A stretch of 64,000 nucleotides of DNA from NCBI GenBank assembly GCA_949361645.1, contig OX442415.1, forward strand, positions 12,008,533 to 12,072,532. Reading direction: 5' to 3'. Each line of letters begins with the position of its first letter. Position 1 is the first letter of the stretch. A model generated the notes under the pieces. That model had not been told where the DNA came from. It made no database searches and saw only the letters and a list, made by a program, of their open reading frames with translations. This stretch comes from Spongilla lacustris (taxonomy: Eukaryota > Porifera > Demospongiae > Spongillida > Spongillidae). Below, in pieces: positions 59,140 to 64,000 of this stretch. The position numbers and the translations under genes were made by a program.

Positions 59140-59400
59140 CGCGGGGCAACAGTGAGCTAGGGGCTGCAAACAGGTTTTTTTTTAACTCTAGGACGTGGCA
59201 TGGCAGTCAATTAGGGACTGCAAACAGGTTCACAAGCTGTAGGACGTTGCAGGGCAGTTAGCTAGGGACTGCAAGCAGGTTAAAAAACTATAGGACTTGG
59301 CAGGGCATAAAGTAGTGTAGTGCACACTGGTTCACAAGCTGTAGAACGTGACAGGGCAGTCAGCCAGTGACTGCAAACAGGTATACAAGCAATAGGACAT
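59140..59400 (+). repeat. Tandem repeat, ~62-bp unit, about four copies
   Basis: The unit contains GGGACTGCAAACAGGTT, ACAAGCTGTAGGACGT and GGCAGGGCAGT. Copies are diverged and the first has a T-run. Confidence 0.8.
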
Positions 59401-60412
59401 AAATAGGAGCCATTGAGAGGACAGAGCAAGCAGTTCTCTCTGTCTTTTACATGTGTATGTGGGTAAGTATTTGCTGTTTGATGACAACAATAGGCCGGCT
59501 AGCATGTGCAAAGAAAAGGAGTCTCATTCAGTGTTTCAATGGGGGAATACTGCATCTTTAAGGGCTATATTATGCACATGTTATGCCATTCAATGCTTGA
59601 GCTGATGCAGTAACAATTAAGGTCTGTAACCATGCTGCCATGTGTGGTATTAAAGTGTGCACATGTGTGCACACTGTATTGTCAAACTCAACAGAAAAAA
59701 TAAATAATGAACTTATAAGATTGATTTCATATACAAGTAATAGTACTTACTGTCCTCTATCAGGAACATATTTAAAGTACACAAAATACATTACTGGTGT
59801 GGTGCATTTTACAGTGTGCACACCTGTACACAATTTAAAAAGCCAGGCCCCAGACACTGCTAGAGAAATACAGGCAATTTCTTTACATTGCATTGGAATA
59901 GTAGAACTTATGTATGAACTTACTACCCACATTTCATTTACTATCCACTAACTTTGACATGGGCCTTTTAGTGACAATTTTTTTGTAATAAAACAGTAAC
60001 TGAAGCTGCTCCATTATCTGAGCATTAGCAGTACATATCAGGAGCAGAATTTTACTACACATCAGTACATCACTGGGGAATAACATATATCAATTTCACA
60101 GCTACTGAGTTTAATGTGGGGTAGTAATGAGTCAAATTGTTAAATAAGGTAAAGTATGCACGCGTGTGCACACTTTCCGAAGCAAATAGACATTATTGGC
60201 TGGCTTTACATTGAACACTGAGCAAAAACAAAATATTCTGTATGATGGAAACATTATTTCAATGAAAAGTACTGGTAAAGTTCCTAAAGCCACCATCTGT
60301 TACTGGACACAGGAAGCCATCACCAGAGGAAGAAGGGGAAGATGAAAAGATATTACAGTTGCTTACTGACTATATTGCTGGAGATATGATTTTTGTTGAT
60401 TTTCCTGACATG

Positions 60413-62587
60413 TGAAATGCCTTTTTCATTGAATGGTAAAGTTTTGTTTCCGAGAACATGATATACATGTACATACATTTGGCTATATATTTCTATATCG
60501 CTACTATGAGCAGCCTGCATATTTGGTATGATTTAATGCATAATATCTGCTGCAGTACCTTCTAAAAGCGATTTTTATATGCAGGTATGTGTGGCAGTTA
60601 CTCCTTATATATTTGGCTGCAGTAGCATGTTTGGTAAGATCAGTGTAACGAATATAAGTTAAACCCACACAGTTTTTTTTAGTGCGGTCATTCACTTCCA
60701 TACATTCAAAAGTACCGCTTTATGCTGCCGTATAAAAGATGATATGATAATTAATATACTGTTGGAATATACATTTTTCATTCTTTTTAGAACCATGCGA
60801 ATTGTTGCAAAAAAATCAATTTGAAAAAAATATCCAAGTACCTACCTATGGTGTACAAATACAAGACACTGAGCACCATGGTTCAGAACTCTTGAAAATG
60901 TGGTCAGGTTCATTACATCTTGACAAGGCAGTTCTTCATGTCTCCCTTTGTACAGTTGTTTGGCAAGCCTCCAATAATGATACCAAATATGAAATACATT
61001 TCCCCTGAGATATCACTTTTTCATCACCATCATCAGTATCTGCAGAAATATATGGAGAGAAATTATTACATCAAGATTTTAATTGGCCTTGCATGTAAAA
61101 ATTACTTGATTTCATGCCAATCAGCCCGAGACTAATTTCCATTGATGATTAACTATCATTTCTCTTTCGACAAGTCCTTGACTTTGAGGATGCTGGTCTG
61201 TCATCAAAAATGGTCGAGTCACCAGACCAGTTCAGCAATTAAAGTGCTCACATTGTAATATTTTACATGGGTAAAATAAGATATAAGCAAATTTGGTGCG
61301 CTAGGCCACCTCCTTGCCCCTCTCCTCTAATAGATTCTGAAGAGCAGGATTGGTCCATACTTATTCCATCATTGGTGATTAACCTTGCCGATAAAATCAC
61401 AATTTGAACACACACTTGAGGCTACAATATTGGTTAGTACTTTAAATCCTGATGTTATATCTGATGGATTCGACTAGATTTTGCTGTAGTGTCTTGAGAA
61501 CTGGAAAGGGGACACTTGCAGGCTCATAAACTGAATATCCACACCCATAGACCATGGAAGACATTCAAAGAATGCTGGATGTACATAAACACATACATGT
61601 ATAACTATAAAATTAACAATTTTCTCTGTACATGGATGAATAAAAGTTCCTTTTTTTTTTTTTTGGTAACATATGTAATACATGACCTCGTTGTTGACAC
61701 TGTCATAAATAAATCTTCCACATAGGCCTACACTAATTTACTAACACGGCTAGCACGGTGGTATTAATCGAACCCGGAACAGATTTTTTTTTAAATATTT
61801 GTCACATGTTTCTAATGGTGGCTGGTGAACAGAGCACATCCTCCAAGTGCAACTTCGCCCAAAACTTCAAACGGTCAGTACTAGTCCCATTTATTAGCGC
61901 AACTACCCAAAAAAAACTAGCTCCCTGATTTGAAAAATACGGCTGTACAGTACTTCAGTTTACAAACTTTTTAACTTGTATCGTAATAAGCTGGCACCCA
62001 TAAGACAGTAAGTGCGTTACATATTGACAGTACTAGTACAGCTACGACTTTCACTAACTATCGTGATTAGCGGGCGCCCATAAGCTGGATTCAAGCGAAG
62101 TCACTGGGCCTTTTACAACCATCACAAGAAAGTGTTCTATTGAGGGTATCAATCCGCTCTTAATAATGCCTACCACACAATTAACTTGCCGTCTTGAAAA
62201 GCCCAAATAGGTTGGAGACCAGACTGGACAGACCGACAGGTTATCTGTGTGTACGCTCAACGGCTCTGCCAGGCTCTGGCGTAGTCGATACACTTTTGTG
62301 CCTTCTATTTGTTATAGTTGAACACTGGCGGGGGGGGGGGGGGGGGGGGGGTTGCAACCCCCCCTTTTCTCCTATTACATAATCCGCAAAATGCGGCATA
62401 AGTAAACAAATTACTGAAAACTCGTAATTTTTTCATGCATTCTAGTACACCGAATTAACGTTTTCGGTGATCCCCTCCATTACATCGATTCTTTAAATCC
62501 TGCGCCCCCCAGTGTTCAACATTACGAGATACGCAAGTTGATTGGGTTAAAATCATATACGGGCAATCTCGAAATAGCTCAAATAAA
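60413..62587. other. Interior of the 6.4-kb insertion, no gene I can name
   Basis: An open frame at 60791-61008 follows a good acceptor but has no known motif. A G-run at 62330-62351 and short frames near 62054-62293 are also unassigned. Confidence 0.35.
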
Positions 62588-62875
62588 CTATGGATCCGGG
62601 GTTTGCGCAGGACAATCCAGGGATTGCGCAAATCAAGGCTAGTTTATAAAATGACGCAAGTGCCCGCGATGCGACGCGATGAAAGAAAAAAAAGCTCTGC
62701 CCTGGGCCCGGCTATCATTTCTTAATAACCAACCAGTATCAGGCGTGCCGGGTTTAGGTGTGGTTTATCGCTGCGACGTCGCATCGCGTCGCAGGAATAG
62801 AAATATTTTCTATTCCTGTGTAAGCCCATCGCGTCGCGTCGCGGTGACGTGCGTCAATTAGTGATAAACAATTAT

Positions 62876-63255
62876 ATCTTTGGCGCGAATCAAACGGGAA
62901 AACATGCATGTAGTTTGCTCAACTGTATCTCTGTAACGGATGATACAAGAATTAACGAACAGGATCGACAAAGCAATAGCTACAGGATTCCTCTATGTAC
63001 ACTCCTAGTTTGACGCGTTTTCAACATTCGTACATGGTGAGAAGTGAAATTCTAACCTGTTGGATTAGCGATCTTTGCACTGACGACATAGAAAATAATT
63101 AGAGTTCCAATAAACATAGAGAAATGATGTGGAAACATGTGTACGAAATATGAAAGCAAAAGGTTGCACCGTTGCGAAAATGTATGGGTTAGTGTAACGT
63201 GCAATTTTTGATAAAATTATAACCCCACAAGCTTAATTTTGCTGGACACTGTCCC
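62876..63255. mobile_element. Foldback element, copy 4, right half
   Basis: It starts at TTTGGCGCGAATCAAACGGG, the family centre, and runs to GCTGGACACTGTCCC at 63255, followed by ATATATA. It is the complement of the left half at 56017-56444. Confidence 0.85.
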
Positions 63256-63601
63256 ATATATACAGGGTGTTTCACAATCAAGGAAATTGTTTATAAATTA
63301 ACCACAAGCAGTTGATTAACTGGTGATCGTTGTAAATCTAATCTCAAAGTTGGTTCAACTGAAATCAGCTCGCGCGCGCAGTACATGCGTTTATGCTATA
63401 GGTTACTTTTTAAACAATACCATTCAATGAAGGTATTGCATGGGGATCCACTTGAAACCATTGAGGATCAGATCTAGGACCCTTTTGTACCTATAAAGGA
63501 GGAGCCAGGACCTTCAGGTTTAATTTTGAGCGTCAGCAAGATACAGACCTTCTAGGACGTTAAGAAATCTATGCAGAATTTTCAGCAGACAGCAGGAAGT
63601 G
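63256..63601. other. No gene recognised
   Basis: It begins with CAGGGTGTTTCACAATC, a motif seen at the ends of many transposons, but no partner terminus is visible. Confidence 0.35.
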
Positions 63602-63932
63602 TTTGACAGATTGGTATCGCCCTTAAAGAAGTATTGAAAGGCTAAAAAGTTGGAAAATTGAAGCCATTTTTGTTCGGTTTTTAGGATTTCTCCGTATATC
63701 ATAGTAAAACTCTTAGTGTATTTCAATTTTTTTAGTATGTAGTTAATTGATATAGATTGTTCTACATTTAGTACACTTAATGGCATAAGTACAAACCCAA
63801 AATCACACAACAGAGCTAGAGTTTTATTATGATATACGGAGAAATCCTAAAAACGGAACAAAATATGGCTTCAATTTTCCAACCTTTTAGCCTTTCAATA
63901 CTTCTTTAAGGGCGATACCAAGCTGTCAAAAA
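63602..63932. mobile_element. Second foldback/MITE, ~330 bp, ~110-bp arms
   Basis: The arms are inverted and nearly identical, with TTGGTATCGCCCTTAAAG, TATTGAAAGGCTAAAA, GGAAAATTGAAGCC, GGATTTCTCCGTATATCAT and AAAACTCT in the left arm and the complement on the right. A ~105-bp loop separates them. The ends are TTTGACAG / CTGTCAAA. No coding capacity. Confidence 0.85.
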
Positions 63933-64000
63933 AATATGAAAAATTATATGGATACCCCAGGCCCCTTTCACTCATAAAATAGAATTTTTAACCCTTAAGT

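Larger units (their letters stand above)
56445..62870. mobile_element. 6.4-kb insertion splitting foldback copy 4
   Basis: ATTAT occurs on both sides (56440-56444 and 62871-62875), and the foldback centre resumes exactly. Inside, inverted GCGCAA repeats mark a further element (about 56460-62635). The interior has no convincing gene: frames at 58826-59131, 59640-59951 and 60802-61008 lack family motifs. A segment near 60280-60412 reads PSPEEEGEDEKILQLL...DYIAGDMIFVDF to a stop and may be the tail of a lost gene. A TTTTTAG acceptor precedes an open frame at ~60791. Confidence 0.55.

Noticed and set aside
1..64000. tRNA, rRNA or snRNA genes
   Set aside because: I found no sequence with convincing A/B boxes plus cloverleaf or rRNA cores by eye. 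A covariance-model scan would be decisive.

Overview
The window looks like accessory, transposon-rich chromosome from a marine invertebrate, most likely a sponge (demosponge-like). The support is indirect: spliceosomal introns of about 50-110 bp with GT-AG ends, moderate AT content, long minisatellites, and Ginger1, CACTA/EnSpm and zinc-finger reverse-transcriptase elements of kinds I associate with sponge and cnidarian genomes. There are no bacterial operons, CRISPR arrays, or rRNA or tRNA genes that I can see. A 200-N scaffold gap lies at 25705-25904.

Left part (1-13.5 kb). A tandem ~170-bp repeat and a CACTG-type transposon end are followed by an intact minus-strand reverse-transcriptase gene (4268-7894) with N-terminal C2H2 fingers, a YLDD polymerase and a C-terminal nuclease-like domain. 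Next comes a foldback element (8640-11313) split by a smaller insertion. A decayed minus-strand gene follows (gene A, 11593-13067). Its proline/serine tract has become a minisatellite.

Central nest (13.5-48 kb). One minus-strand Ty3/gypsy retrotransposon can be followed from a 5' LTR-like sequence and gag (~47.97-47.5 kb), through the gag C-terminus, protease and RT (23.15-21.09 kb), to RNase H and integrase (16.6-15.1 kb). It is opened twice. In gag, a Ginger-type DNA transposon occupies 23154-47499 with target-site duplication GCTC. In RT, a 4.5-kb element with terminal inverted repeats occupies 16604-21088 with duplication CCATGT. The Ginger element has itself been filled by three things: a second, almost intact Ginger1 element (24426-29342, duplication GGGC) coding for integrase, Ulp1 protease and PHD finger; a two-gene CACTA/EnSpm element (about 30953-37855); and a 5.7-kb array of 24-bp repeats. 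A third Ginger fragment (13574-15113) abuts the broken end of the gypsy integrase.

Right part (48-64 kb). Gene B (48109-55101, plus strand, ten exons) is a paralogue of gene A in head-to-head orientation. It encodes a Cys/His finger, a long repeat region rich in NQTVIQNGLVT-type units, a block of exons duplicated in tandem, and a C-terminal PARP-type ADP-ribosyltransferase domain. A 119-bp palindromic MITE interrupts its first exon in a way that a single splice could remove in frame. Beyond it are several copies of one foldback family. One copy is split by a 6.4-kb insertion. A last foldback element lies near the window end.

How it fits together: genes A and B were probably once much closer together. 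The ~35 kb between them is almost entirely layered transposon insertions, readable from duplicated target sites and from coding frames that resume on the other side.
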